Notes: generated by a model from the letters alone, not told the origin. A DNA stretch of 13,881 bases from Roseibacillus sp. (GCA_002723015.1 PBNG01000068.1:1-13881); one strand, 5' to 3'. Shown: positions 1 to 8,633, counted from the first letter of the stretch. Made by a program: numbers and translations.

Positions 1-1
1 C

Positions 2-190
2 GTTACGGTCGACGTCTCGCGGGATCACCAGCTCTCCGTCTCAGCAGCGGGCTCTCGTTTCACGGTGTCCTTGAATGGGAGCCTGCTCTTCACTCATCAG
101 GATGGAACCTACAAATCCGGCACCCTCGGGCTTCGAGTCACCGATATCCCTACTACCTTTTCAAATCTTCGGCTTACCGCTTCCCCCTGA
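2..190 (+). CDS. C-terminal end of a jelly-roll (LamG/DUF1080-like) secreted protein, partial
   Basis: An open frame enters from the left edge and stops at TGA 188-190, giving the last 62 residues of a protein. The pattern is that of the last strands of a concanavalin-like beta-sandwich: alternating hydrophobic strands (LSVSAAGSRFTVSLNGSLLF), a turn with DGTYKSGTLGLRV, and a closing strand TFSNLRLTAS. Such ends are common in secreted glycan-binding or 3-keto-disaccharide-hydrolase (DUF1080) proteins of Verrucomicrobiota. The fold assignment comes from this pattern only; the catalytic or binding part lies outside the window. The gene converges on the sulfatase, with 44 bp between the two stops. 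It is too short and too edge-truncated for a firm product name. Confidence 0.7.
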   Translation, partial: VTVDVSRDHQLSVSAAGSRFTVSLNGSLLFTHQDGTYKSGTLGLRVTDIPTTFSNLRLTASP

Positions 191-234
191 GCCGACGCCT
201 GCCGGGAAGACCTGCCTCATCGCCGAGGGCAACA

Positions 235-1794
235 TCACTCAATTTCCTCTTTTTCATAATCGGAGGGCAGAACCCATCCGGTGGAAATTTTTTCACCCCT
301 CTGGTATTTCTCGTAGAAATTGTTCCATCGCTCGCTCGCAAATCCGTATCTATCGAACACCTCGCCTCTCCCAAGCATCCTTGGGTCGCCCTGTTCCTTC
401 AGCTTCTCGAAGAGCTCGGCCTTCAATGTGTTCCTGAGCTCCGCGTGCGCCTCATCCCCAGCAAGGTTTTCAACACAGTCTCGGCTCGACCTCACATTGA
501 AGAATTCCTCCGCAGGCCTCTTCCCGAAATTCAAATTCCAGAAGTGCCTGTTTCCCTGCCGGCGCTGGTTGAGAATCAGAGTCTTGATTGGACTCGCGTC
601 GCAGTTCAGATAGCCGGTCTCCGGGTTGCCCGCGGGCCACCGGTTGGCCTCAAAATTGTAGAGGTAGAGGTAGTCTCCTTTCCTGATACCCCGGATCGGA
701 TACCCTCCATTATTCGGTCGACCAACATCATGACGCTCCTTGCCCAGCACAACATGGTCGCGGGAGGGAACCACCTGCCCCGACCGGGGTGATTGAAAAA
801 TATCAAACAGGCTACGCCCGCTCATCGGCTGCATGATTGGAGCAAGGTCATGGACTCCAGCAGCCTCAAGAAAGGTGGGAGCAAGATCCGTAAAGTTCAC
901 GAAGTCCTCGACACTCCGATTCTTTCCCTTGATCCCTCCGGGCCAGCGTATCGCGAGTGGAACATGGTTGGAATAATCATAGGCCTGTCCCTTGCACCTC
1001 GGGAACGGCATTCCATGATCACTGGTGGCGACAATCAGGGTATTGTCCAACTGACCCATCTTCTCAAGATGAGTCAGGATTCGTCCGAGGTGCGTATCGT
1101 AGTGCTCAACCTCAATCGCATAATCGAGCATGTCGCCACGTGTGCGAGCATTATCCGGCCAGAATGCTGGGACATGATCGATGTCTTCCAGTCTCTTTCC
1201 CATCCTGAGACCAACACCATCCTCATAGGAACGGTGCGGTTCGCTCGTGCCGTACCAGAAACACCAGGGGTTCCCCTCTGGGGCACTGGCAAGGAAGTCC
1301 GCAAAGTTCCCGGCATAGTCATTATTTGATATCGCGCGGGCAGGAGGCTTGGCTTTCCTTTTGGTCCATGCCTTCCCCGTGATACTACGGCGCTTCCCTC
1401 CGGCATCATTGGCGATGCCCGGGCCCCAACCCTTCCCAGTATATCCCGTGACATAGCCATTCCCTGCCAGCACTTCCATGAAGCTCCCGAACTTGGAGGG
1501 AAACACATTCTGGTGATTTGCGGCCTCCTCCAATTGCCACGAATATCGACCCGTGAGGATGATTGCACGGGACGGGGCACATTTCGCATTGGGCGTATAG
1601 GCGCGCTGAAATAGGATTCCCTCCCGGGCCAGCCGGTCAAACGCCGGGGTTTTCACCCACGTGGACCCGTAGGCGCCGGCATCGCCAAAGCCCCAGTCAT
1701 CAGCAATCGCAAAAAGAATATTAGGCCTTGGTGCTGCAGTGACCAATGGAAGGCACAACAGAGCAGGCAGCAGGAGCCTACAGGATAGAGGCAT
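235..1794 (-). CDS. secreted S1-family sulfatase, heparan N-sulfatase-like
   Basis: Predicted to hydrolyse sulfate esters or N-sulfate groups on glycans outside the cytoplasm. I start it at ATG 1794 (519 residues), because the sequence then opens with a signal peptide ([20 protein letters not shown], cleavage near APRPN); an in-frame TTG at 1836 only adds a 14-residue leader. The sulfatase core follows: [15 protein letters not shown] supplies metal-binding Asp32-Asp33, and CAPSR at 72-76 is the C-x-P-S-R signature whose Cys becomes formylglycine. Other expected sites are His187 (SEPHRSY), Asp259-His260 ([10 protein letters not shown]) and nearby Lys268. The TGKGWGPG segment and the [20 protein letters not shown] tail resemble bacterial proteins named heparan N-sulfatase. 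Length is normal and no key residue is missing. The real substrate cannot be read from sequence. It lies just downstream of tRNA-Glu on the same strand; no clear Shine-Dalgarno is visible. Confidence 0.93.
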   Translation of the reverse strand: MPLSCRLLLPALLCLPLVTAAPRPNILFAIADDWGFGDAGAYGSTWVKTPAFDRLAREGILFQRAYTPNAKCAPSRAIILTGRYSWQLEEAANHQNVFPSKFGSFMEVLAGNGYVTGYTGKGWGPGIANDAGGKRRSITGKAWTKRKAKPPARAISNNDYAGNFADFLASAPEGNPWCFWYGTSEPHRSYEDGVGLRMGKRLEDIDHVPAFWPDNARTRGDMLDYAIEVEHYDTHLGRILTHLEKMGQLDNTLIVATSDHGMPFPRCKGQAYDYSNHVPLAIRWPGGIKGKNRSVEDFVNFTDLAPTFLEAAGVHDLAPIMQPMSGRSLFDIFQSPRSGQVVPSRDHVVLGKERHDVGRPNNGGYPIRGIRKGDYLYLYNFEANRWPAGNPETGYLNCDASPIKTLILNQRRQGNRHFWNLNFGKRPAEEFFNVRSSRDCVENLAGDEAHAELRNTLKAELFEKLKEQGDPRMLGRGEVFDRYGFASERWNNFYEKYQRGEKISTGWVLPSDYEKEEIE

Positions 1795-1837
1795 GAGGCC
1801 GTCATACCTGAAGGAGGAAGTTTTGCCAGTGCCCAAG

Positions 1838-1873
1838 CCTCCCTGAGGATAAATCTCCTGGCAGAAAGGGAGG
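1838..1873 (-). other. hairpin between tRNA-Glu and the sulfatase gene
   Basis: CCTCCC (1838-1843) pairs with GGGAGG (1868-1873), and inside it AGGA (1846-1849) pairs with TCCT (1856-1859), so the spacer can fold as a two-part stem. On the minus strand it follows the tRNA 3' end after a short T-run, and no T-run follows the hairpin itself. It could help end or process the tRNA transcript, or be part of the sulfatase leader. The base pairing is seen; the function is a guess. Confidence 0.35.
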
Positions 1874-1879
1874 AAAAAG

Positions 1880-1954
1880 TGGCGACCCGTACGGGACTCG
1901 AACCCGTGTTGCCGCCGTGAAAGGGCGGAGTCCTAACCACTAGACGAACGGGTC
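1880..1954 (-). tRNA. tRNA-Glu (anticodon UUC)
   Basis: A complete 75-nt cloverleaf is visible on the minus strand. It has a 7-bp acceptor stem (GACCCGT / ACGGGTC), a D arm GTCT-AGTGGTTA-GGAC, and an anticodon stem CCGCC / GGCGG around the loop CTTTCAC with anticodon TTC. A four-base variable loop and a 5-bp T stem (ACGGG / CCCGT) around TTCGAGT follow, then discriminator G and an encoded CCA. The 5' half strongly resembles bacterial tRNA-Glu. A T-rich stretch directly follows the CCA. The sulfatase start lies 85 bp downstream on the same strand. Confidence 0.97.
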
Positions 1955-2083
1955 ACGTTCTGCTCAGGACCGGGCGAAAATGCCACCCGTTTTTCGAAAG
2001 GCAAGCCGAATCTCAAGACCCTGTGTAACGAACTGTTTATAGAGAAAGCGAATTTGGCCCGACACGGTAGTCTGACCGGCAGA

Positions 2084-2103
2084 ATCAGGGATTCTCCCTC
2101 GAT
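2084..2103 (+). other. small hairpin in the leader of the VOC gene
   Basis: ATC-AGGGA (2084-2091) pairs with TCCCT-(C)-GAT (2095-2103) around a TTC loop, giving eight base pairs with one bulged C. It lies 50 bp before the VOC start codon, in the 199-bp gap between the tRNA (ends 1954) and the VOC gene. No T-run follows, so it does not look like an intrinsic terminator. I see no other gene in this gap and no convincing promoter boxes. Confidence 0.3.
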
Positions 2104-2153
2104 CTATTGCGATTGCTCTTTTGCCCCGAAGGACGATCTCTCATCCTCCTCGG

Positions 2154-2582
2154 ATGCCATCTCCGTCTCTCTTATCCGTTCATGCAATTGACCATGTTGC
2201 CGTGATCGCCCGAGATCTCGAGGCCAGCCGCCACTTCTACCAGTCCATCCTTGGAATGAAGCCCGTTCCTCGCCCGGACTTCCCATTTCCGGGCCTGTGG
2301 TTCCAGGCAGGAAATACCCAGATCCATGTGATCCTGCAGAGTGAGGAAAGTGGACCCGGTGGCCCCTTCAATCCCGGAGGAACCCTGACAGCACGTGGTC
2401 ACCATATGGCCTTTGCCCTCGATGATTGCTCGAAGGCCGTTGAGCAGTTGCACTCGGCCGGCATACCAATCGCCGCTGGACCACAATCTCGACCCGATGG
2501 GTTCCAGCAAGTATATATCCGTGACCCCGACGGTTACCTCGTGGAGTTATTCTCAGCCCCACCCAGCGAACAGCAGCGGTAG
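2154..2582 (+). CDS. VOC (glyoxalase/dioxygenase fold) protein
   Basis: A small (142-residue) single-domain metal-binding protein of the vicinal oxygen chelate superfamily, probably cytoplasmic (no signal peptide). It opens with HAIDHVAVIARDLEASRHFY, the usual first beta-alpha unit. Candidate metal ligands sit where the family has them: His14, His58 (TQIHVI), His83/84 (RGHHMAFALDD) and Glu131 (RDPDGYLVELF). The GFQQVYIRDPDGYLVE block is the classic second-half signature. I start at ATG 2154; an in-frame TTG at 2121 would add 11 residues with no family resemblance. Members act as glyoxalases, epimerases, ring-cleaving dioxygenases or resistance proteins, and the sequence does not decide which. 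The dioxygenase-like gene follows 52 bp later, so they are probably co-transcribed. Confidence 0.88.
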   Translation: MPSPSLLSVHAIDHVAVIARDLEASRHFYQSILGMKPVPRPDFPFPGLWFQAGNTQIHVILQSEESGPGGPFNPGGTLTARGHHMAFALDDCSKAVEQLHSAGIPIAAGPQSRPDGFQQVYIRDPDGYLVELFSAPPSEQQR

Positions 2583-2634
2583 GGCGATAAGCTCATCCCA
2601 GCCCATTCCATGTTATGAGAAAGCACTCTCTGGG

Positions 2635-3396
2635 ATGGATCATTTGATCATGAAACAAAAAACAACCCGCCAGACCTACCTGGACAAGGGCTTCGTTTGC
2701 CTTAGGAAGTTTCTAGACGCCCGCGAGATTGCAATCTGCCAAGAGAAGATCCGAGAATTCATTGAGGGCCTTATCCCTCAATTGCCCCGGGATCATGTCT
2801 TTTATGAAGACAGGGAAACGCTCTCTACCCTGAAGCAGATTCAGCAGATGCAGGACCACTGCCCCTGGTGTGATGAATTCATGAACGGAAAACCAAGGGC
2901 TCTCGCCGAGGAGCTCATGGGAAAGGGCGTTGTTGCCAGCAACATGCAATACTTCAACAAGCCTCCTCTGGCGGGACGCCCAACGCCACCTCATCAGGAC
3001 GGTTACTACTTCAAGCTCCACCCTCCTGAGGCCCTCACGATGTGGCTCGCCCTCGACGAGGTGAATGAGGAAAACGGGTGCATCCGTTATGTCTCCGGCT
3101 CTCATCGTGATGGGCTGCGCCCCCACGGCCCCACCGGCACCCTTGGTTTCTCACAGGGTGTGACTGATTTTGGACGTCCCGAGGATTTATCGAGGGAAGA
3201 AGTGGTACACGCGGCACCCGGAGATCTTCTCGTGCACGACTCAATGACAATTCACCGGGCGGAGGGAAACGCCTCAGCTAGCCGAAACCGTCGTGCCCTG
3301 GGATTCATTTTCTACTCAGAGGACGCACAGGAAGATGAAAGGGCAAAAGAGGACTATCGCAGGGAGGCTCAACGACAGCAGGAAGGTAAGATCTGA
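2635..3396 (+). CDS. phytanoyl-CoA dioxygenase (PhyH) family Fe(II)/2-oxoglutarate oxygenase
   Basis: A 253-residue cytoplasmic-looking protein predicted to hydroxylate a small molecule using Fe(II), O2 and 2-oxoglutarate. The iron-binding triad is visible: His120 and Asp122 in TPPHQDGYYF and His207 in HDSMTIHRAEGN; Arg219 or Arg220 before ALGFIF is the likely 2-oxoglutarate anchor. The segments MWLALDEVNEENGCIRYVSGSHRDG and APGDLLVHDS are typical of PhyH-family proteins. Start ATG 2635 is chosen because the homologous-looking part (YLDKGFVCLRKFLD) begins soon after; ATG 2650 is equally possible, and no clear ribosome site decides. The open frame extends upstream to 2395, but that part overlaps the VOC gene and looks non-coding. 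It converges on the Gfo/Idh gene with 28 bp between. The substrate is unknown. Confidence 0.9.
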   Translation: MDHLIMKQKTTRQTYLDKGFVCLRKFLDAREIAICQEKIREFIEGLIPQLPRDHVFYEDRETLSTLKQIQQMQDHCPWCDEFMNGKPRALAEELMGKGVVASNMQYFNKPPLAGRPTPPHQDGYYFKLHPPEALTMWLALDEVNEENGCIRYVSGSHRDGLRPHGPTGTLGFSQGVTDFGRPEDLSREEVVHAAPGDLLVHDSMTIHRAEGNASASRNRRALGFIFYSEDAQEDERAKEDYRREAQRQQEGKI

Positions 3397-3424
3397 CCTC
3401 CTCCTCATTTACCGTTAGTGCTAC

Positions 3425-4705
3425 TCATACCGTCGGCTCCCATCCAGGCTCATATTGCCGTTTCCAGTAACCCATAGCATCTTGGTCTCCTACGATCTGA
3501 CCACCTGCTCCCGGGTCACATTTCATAAGCCTGTCCACTCGGTGCGAGATATTTCCGAGGTGGCAGAGCAGGGAGCTCACATGGCCGGTTTCTGCATCGC
3601 AGGCGAGGGGAGAACCCTTCCGAATCGCATCGACTAAATTCCCGGTATGCACATCGTTTCCACCGGGCCCATCTTCCCGCTCAACTTCCTTGCCTGACCC
3701 ATCGTAGAGGACATAGCCCTGGTTTCGGATCACCATGCTCCCGCTCTCCCCGGTGAATGTCACGAAGGTCCCACTCTCTGCTGGCTGAAAGGGTGAACAG
3801 CTGGTAGCCCGCCAGCTGATCTGCCCCTTCTCTCCAAACTCGAGGGTCACATCACTTGTGTCCGGAGTCTCCTGGTCATCGTCGTAGCGATAGCGCCCCC
3901 CCGCATAGTTCACCCGGGTAGGATAATCCACGCCCATTCCCCAGCGTGCCACATCAAGAAAATGCACCCCGTTGTTCCCCAGCTCTCCGTTGCCCCAGTG
4001 CCAGAGCCAATGCCAGTTGTAATGCAGGATATTGTCCCGGTAAGGACGCCGAGGAGCAGGCCCCTGCCAGAGATCATAATCGAGATGGGCTGGCGGAGCT
4101 GCCGCCTTTCCCTTCCCGATTGAACCCCGGCGATTAGTGTAAAAACAGTCCGCACGGTAAACACGGCCAATCACCTTTTCTTCCCGGAGCCTGCGAATTC
4201 CCTCCACAATCTTAGGCCAGGATCGGCGCTGAGTTCCATGCTGGACAAGACGTTCATGCTTCCGGGACGCCTGCATCAGCAGCTCTCCTTCATGGGGATT
4301 ATGGGAACAGGGCTTCTCCACGTAAATATGCTTGCCAGCCGCACACCCGAGAATGGCAGCGGGGGCATGCCAGTGGTTGCAGGTCGCGATCACAAGGATA
4401 TCGATATCAGGCCTGTCGAGGATGCGCCTGAAATCAGTCACCGACTGGACCTTCGGTCCGAGGCTCTTCGCGGCAGAATCAGAACGCTTCCTGTCGACAT
4501 CGCATACCATGGCAACCTCAACGTTGGGCAACCCATGAAAACTCTGCGCAAGCGCACCTCCACGGCCCATGCCCATCACCGCAACCACCAGCTTGTCATT
4601 AGCAGACCCCTCCTGACCACGAGCACTCGTGTAGGTTCCCAGCCCAGCGACGGTTGCAGAGGCTCCTCCAAGAAATGTTCTGCGATTCGGATTATTCAAA
4701 TTCAT
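3425..4705 (-). CDS. Tat-exported Gfo/Idh/MocA family oxidoreductase
   Basis: A 426-residue NAD(P)-dependent sugar or inositol oxidoreductase predicted to act outside the cytoplasm. Residues 1-31 form a twin-arginine signal (NRRTFLGGASATVAG, ending near ARGQEG). The Rossmann domain follows with the nucleotide loop VMGMGRGG (43-50) and CDVD (68-71) at the end of strand two. The family signature EKP is at 130-132 (HIYVEKPCSHN), Lys131 being the usual catalytic lysine; GNNGVHFLDVARW holds the candidate second-domain His. Exported members normally keep a tightly bound cofactor, as in glucose-fructose oxidoreductase. It is the last gene of the minus-strand run, 138 bp after the ThuA/dehydrogenase fusion, so both may act on the same sugar. 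The reaction, perhaps C3 oxidation or reduction, is inferred only. Confidence 0.93.
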   Translation of the reverse strand: MNLNNPNRRTFLGGASATVAGLGTYTSARGQEGSANDKLVVAVMGMGRGGALAQSFHGLPNVEVAMVCDVDRKRSDSAAKSLGPKVQSVTDFRRILDRPDIDILVIATCNHWHAPAAILGCAAGKHIYVEKPCSHNPHEGELLMQASRKHERLVQHGTQRRSWPKIVEGIRRLREEKVIGRVYRADCFYTNRRGSIGKGKAAAPPAHLDYDLWQGPAPRRPYRDNILHYNWHWLWHWGNGELGNNGVHFLDVARWGMGVDYPTRVNYAGGRYRYDDDQETPDTSDVTLEFGEKGQISWRATSCSPFQPAESGTFVTFTGESGSMVIRNQGYVLYDGSGKEVEREDGPGGNDVHTGNLVDAIRKGSPLACDAETGHVSSLLCHLGNISHRVDRLMKCDPGAGGQIVGDQDAMGYWKRQYEPGWEPTV

Positions 4706-4758
4706 TGGTCATGGTGGTGGGTTGCTATTTTTTATGCTTCGCAGATTTCCTCGCGCTA

Positions 4759-4791
4759 CTGTCACTCTGCTGACGCTCTCGTCACACTCTC
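4759..4791. repeat. three degenerate 11-bp tandem repeats in the ThuA–Gfo/Idh spacer
   Basis: In the 138-bp spacer (4706-4843) three adjacent 11-mers are similar: CTGTCACTCTG, CTGACGCTCTC and GTCACACTCTC, followed by a partial fourth (ACGCTCGG). One unit equals about one DNA helical turn, so a protein could bind them on one face. They lie roughly 55-85 bp upstream of the Gfo/Idh start. They may instead be simple low-complexity sequence. The rest of the spacer shows no other gene. Confidence 0.35.
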
Positions 4792-4843
4792 ACGCTCGGA
4801 ATCAACCTTCGGGTTTGCCGTCGATCATCCCTGTAAGCTAGAT

Positions 4844-7800
4844 TCATTTCACGATCATGACTCCCTTCATGATTCTCCAATGACCGGGGAAGGTGCAGAC
4901 AAAGTCGTATTTCCCTGGCACTTTTGGAGCAGTGAAGTCCAAGACCTCGGTCTGACCAGGAAACACCATTCCCATGGAGGCAATCACTTCCGGAATAGCT
5001 GGAACGTATCCCCGATCCATCGCCTTGGGGTCCTGCAGCATCTTATCCGCTTCCCCACCCATTTTTTCGAGGGACCCCGGCTTACCGATCACGATATTGT
5101 GCGGCATAGAATCTGTATTCTCAAAGACGACTTTGACCCTTTTTCCTGCTGGAACACTGAATTCCTTCCTGTCGAAAAGCATTTCCTCCCTGACCGGCTT
5201 AAGATGAACCACGACTGCCTGAGAGGTATCCCCGAGATCAAGCTCCACGCTCTGCCCCACTAACCCAGAAATTCCAGCCTTGAGTGCCAGCCTCATGAGA
5301 TCTGTCTGACGACTGACCGGAAGACGATCGAGGAGGCGCTGGAGACCGCTCACCTCCTCCGTACCTGCTGTGATCGTGGCGCCAGCAGGCCACCCCCTGT
5401 TGAACCCTTCGATGAGATAACCCGCCAGCTCTGCTTCCACAGTGGGTAACCGCATGAGCCAATCCTTAAGAACAGCCCGGTCGACCTCCTTGACCATGTT
5501 TTGCGCCACCGCCGAAGATACTCCGATATTCAAATGGTCGCCGAGACTGGGATGAAGCGGCACCAGCTCCACATCGTCAAACCAGCCCGTTCCACTGACC
5601 TTCCCCCAGCCTCCGAAGAGACAATAGATGCGAAGGCGCTTATAACCACCCGTGTCAAACAGATGCTCAACCCGTTGCCAGTCATTGGTTCCCTTGATGG
5701 CCTCGCTGGCATTCTTATTTACTCCGGGGAGGTAAAACATCGCTCCCCGTCCTCCGCCCTGGAGATTCTCCGTCTTCACCCAGCCACTAAGGCGATAGAT
5801 GTAATGAGGGCGGACATCAACTTCAAGAAAGTAGCCGGCTTCCGTATTCGTCTCCGCGGAAATACGCACGCATTTCTTGCCACTGGCCGCTGATTCTTCA
5901 TCCAGTGTGAACGTTGGCTCACCAGACCACGTCCGTGTTTTCCAAGCTCGAGGGTTGGAACCTTCCACCGCTTCAAAGCCCGAATTAGGAATGAGGTTTT
6001 TCGCAGGATTTCCCGAGGAATCCTCACCGGCAACCTCCGCCGCCTCAGCGGGATATTTATCAGCCAGAGCGTCAAGGAAAGCTTCCGCGTTACGAACCGC
6101 AGCCAGCGCAAAAGCAGCAGGGAGCCAGTGATCACGGGCGCCCTCCATTTTTTCCAACCCCTCTGCCAGAGCAGGACCAACTCGGCGGGCCGGGGGCATT
6201 TCCGCCAGTGCAACGAGCGATGCCAGCTGGACTGCCGGTGCCTCATCAAGAAGAGATCCGGAGGAAAGGAGAATCTCGTGATTACCGGTATCGCGGGGCA
6301 TAATCATGAGTCCTGCCCGGCGGACGCTGGCGGCTTCGTGCTGCACTGCAATGCGGATCTCCTCCTCGCCCACTGCATTCAGTCCATCCAGCACCCAGAG
6401 AGCGTGAAGAGCGGAAGGGTCATTATCAATCGCATCCAGCTTCCTCGGGGTCCTAAGAATCTTCTTCAAAGCTGGAACGACATCCCGCTTCTGACTGTCC
6501 ACGAGAAGACGTTGCGCTGCAAGGCGCCAGAACAGATTGGGATGCCCAAGTGCTACCAGCAAGGCCTGCGGTTTCCGGGAAGTCAGCCGGGGATAAGCCT
6601 TCTTTTCCGTCGGATAGATCACCCGGTAGATCCGCGCCATTCTGTGCTCACGCAATGGCGTGATGTAGGCATTCCCCTTCCCCATCTTGAATCCCCCGGG
6701 CAATGGGTTGTGTTGGATGATGAAATCATACCAATCGGCCACCCAGACCTGCCCGTCCGGGCCTACCTGTGAAAACACCGGTGCGCACCACCCATCTGCG
6801 CTGGCAAAGAGATTTCTGCCATCCACTTCCCTGAAACCGGAGCCCACAGGTTCCAGCACACACTGGTGGACCAGATGGCAGGTCGGCTCATTCACAAAAG
6901 CGATGCGGTTCCAGTATTCTCTGGGAAACGTGCGTGCCGTGTAGAGATTATGTCCGGCCGCGGCAGTGTATCCGCCATGCACATCAACCTGTCGCACCTG
7001 ATCGGTAATCGCGCACATTGCGTAATGCCCATCCAGCTTATGAGAAGCAAGACGAGGAATCCCTGTGGCTCCTTCAAAGAGTCGCTCGGTCATGCCGATA
7101 TGGAGACTGTGGGTATTATTAGCCGTGGATCCGAAGAGCTCACCTGTCTCTGAGATCCCAAATCCCCAAGTGTTGTTACTCGATCTGGCAATGAACTCCA
7201 TCTCCGACCCATCCGCTCTGAAGCGATAGAAACCATTCGAAAAACTGTGGTTTTTTCCCCCTACCTCACCCCTGAACCCTGAATAGCCAACAGATCCATA
7301 GATCCAGTTATCGAAGCCATAGTGCAGACTCGAAGGTCCTGCATGGGTATCTCCGGTTCCCCAGCCGCTGAAAAGAATCTCACGAACGTCTGCCTTGTCG
7401 TCGCCATCGGTATCCTTGAGAAACAGCATGTGCGGAGCCTGGGCCACAAGGAGTCCACCCCGTGCGAATACGATACTCGTCGGGATACTAAGCTTGTCCG
7501 CAAACACCGTCACCTTGTCACAACGTCCATCCCCATTCGTATCCTCTAGAATCTTGATGGCATCCTCTCCCTCGCCCTCCGCAGGCTTCAGCTCGTTGGG
7601 ATAATCCCGGGTTTCAGCAACGAAGCAGCGACCCCGCTCATCCCAGGCGATCGCGCTTACATTCGAAATTTGCGGCTCCGATGCGAATAGCTCCAAGTCA
7701 AATCCCGCCGGAACCTGGATCGTTTTCATGGATTGCTCCGCGGGGAGTGGATGCTGGAACTTTGGCGGCGGGTTACGCCGCTCATAGTTTGGAATATCAG

Positions 7801-8554
7801 CATCCGTGAACTTGAGCTCGGGGAGCTCGAGGCTTTCCCACCGGGAAGCAGCTTCGTCACCTACGGCCCAGAGAACCCCGCGACGAATCAATTCATGAAA
7901 TCCCGGGTTGGTCCAGGTCCGCTGGTCATGTCCCCAAGCCGTATAAAAAACTCGCCCCTCACCATGCGTTCGCACCCAGGTCCATGGCTCCTCGTCCCGA
8001 TAACTGAGAACGGTGCGATCCTTCTCGTTGTGCTTGTGATGCACGTAGGTTTCATCCCAGCTCTCAAACCCCTCAAACCCCTTCATCACCGGGTGGTTAG
8101 CCTCTGCGATCCGTGGACGGAACACTCCGGTCCCGTGACTCTTGAACTGCCCACCCAGCAAATCGATCATCCGCGGATTCACCCCGAAGCAGGCTGACGC
8201 ACAGTGAACTGGAATATATCCACCTCCTGCGGCAACGTAATCAAGGACGGCTTGTTCCTGCACGGAAGAGAGACCTCCGATATTCGCGTATACCATGAGC
8301 CCATCGTAGCGCGAAAGGTTGCCCGTGTTCAGATCAGCAAGGTTTTCTGTATAAGTCAGAAAGATACCCTCTTTCCCGAGGGCGTGCTTGAGCTCGACCA
8401 CCCGCGCAGAAGGATTGTGGTGTCCTCCGTCCCCAAGAAAAAGAAGTTGGACCGGTCGTCCGCGGACAGGTTCAGCCTCTCGTTCCGGAGCCGCCAGGGT
8501 AAGGAACGCAAGCAAAGCAACAACTCCAGCGAGGCAGGTAAGATAAACCCTCAT
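4844..8554 (-). CDS. ThuA-like / Piru_Ver-type membrane-bound dehydrogenase / HEAT / carbohydrate-binding / cupredoxin fusion
   Basis: A 1236-residue exported multidomain protein. Residues 1-21 are a signal peptide (ends LTLAAPE). Residues 33-235 form a ThuA-like domain (LLFLGDGGHHNPSARV, then GGGYIPVHCAS). About 275-650 form a beta-propeller of the Piru_Ver putative-dehydrogenase type, with the landmark HAGPSSLHYGFDNWIYG and two Ca-loop-like segments (DTNGDGRCD, DTDGDDKAD). About 655-845 are HEAT-like helices. About 853-1000 form a CenC/galactose-binding-like beta-sandwich (NLIPNSGFE ... GTGWFDDVELVPL). About 1112-1236 form an azurin/plastocyanin-like domain with type-1 copper ligands His1152 (MPHNIVIG), Cys1220, His1225 and Met1229 (CTFPGHWRIM). 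No CxxCH occurs, although related fusions usually end in a heme c domain. It probably binds glycan, oxidises a sugar and hands electrons to copper. It lies 79 bp downstream of the repeat protein, probably in one operon. Domain borders are by eye. Confidence 0.9.
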   Translation of the reverse strand: MRVYLTCLAGVVALLAFLTLAAPEREAEPVRGRPVQLLFLGDGGHHNPSARVVELKHALGKEGIFLTYTENLADLNTGNLSRYDGLMVYANIGGLSSVQEQAVLDYVAAGGGYIPVHCASACFGVNPRMIDLLGGQFKSHGTGVFRPRIAEANHPVMKGFEGFESWDETYVHHKHNEKDRTVLSYRDEEPWTWVRTHGEGRVFYTAWGHDQRTWTNPGFHELIRRGVLWAVGDEAASRWESLELPELKFTDADIPNYERRNPPPKFQHPLPAEQSMKTIQVPAGFDLELFASEPQISNVSAIAWDERGRCFVAETRDYPNELKPAEGEGEDAIKILEDTNGDGRCDKVTVFADKLSIPTSIVFARGGLLVAQAPHMLFLKDTDGDDKADVREILFSGWGTGDTHAGPSSLHYGFDNWIYGSVGYSGFRGEVGGKNHSFSNGFYRFRADGSEMEFIARSSNNTWGFGISETGELFGSTANNTHSLHIGMTERLFEGATGIPRLASHKLDGHYAMCAITDQVRQVDVHGGYTAAAGHNLYTARTFPREYWNRIAFVNEPTCHLVHQCVLEPVGSGFREVDGRNLFASADGWCAPVFSQVGPDGQVWVADWYDFIIQHNPLPGGFKMGKGNAYITPLREHRMARIYRVIYPTEKKAYPRLTSRKPQALLVALGHPNLFWRLAAQRLLVDSQKRDVVPALKKILRTPRKLDAIDNDPSALHALWVLDGLNAVGEEEIRIAVQHEAASVRRAGLMIMPRDTGNHEILLSSGSLLDEAPAVQLASLVALAEMPPARRVGPALAEGLEKMEGARDHWLPAAFALAAVRNAEAFLDALADKYPAEAAEVAGEDSSGNPAKNLIPNSGFEAVEGSNPRAWKTRTWSGEPTFTLDEESAASGKKCVRISAETNTEAGYFLEVDVRPHYIYRLSGWVKTENLQGGGRGAMFYLPGVNKNASEAIKGTNDWQRVEHLFDTGGYKRLRIYCLFGGWGKVSGTGWFDDVELVPLHPSLGDHLNIGVSSAVAQNMVKEVDRAVLKDWLMRLPTVEAELAGYLIEGFNRGWPAGATITAGTEEVSGLQRLLDRLPVSRQTDLMRLALKAGISGLVGQSVELDLGDTSQAVVVHLKPVREEMLFDRKEFSVPAGKRVKVVFENTDSMPHNIVIGKPGSLEKMGGEADKMLQDPKAMDRGYVPAIPEVIASMGMVFPGQTEVLDFTAPKVPGKYDFVCTFPGHWRIMKGVMIVK

Positions 8555-8633
8555 CGGAAAAGCCTAGACGACCATCGCTATCCAGAAAAACAAATATCCT
8601 CACCCGAGAGAATACTCTACCTTCCTGACCCGC

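Noticed and set aside
7888..8197. Plus-strand reading frames inside the large minus-strand genes
   Set aside because: They lie opposite well-supported genes, lack recognisable domains and are shadows of biased codon use in the real frames.
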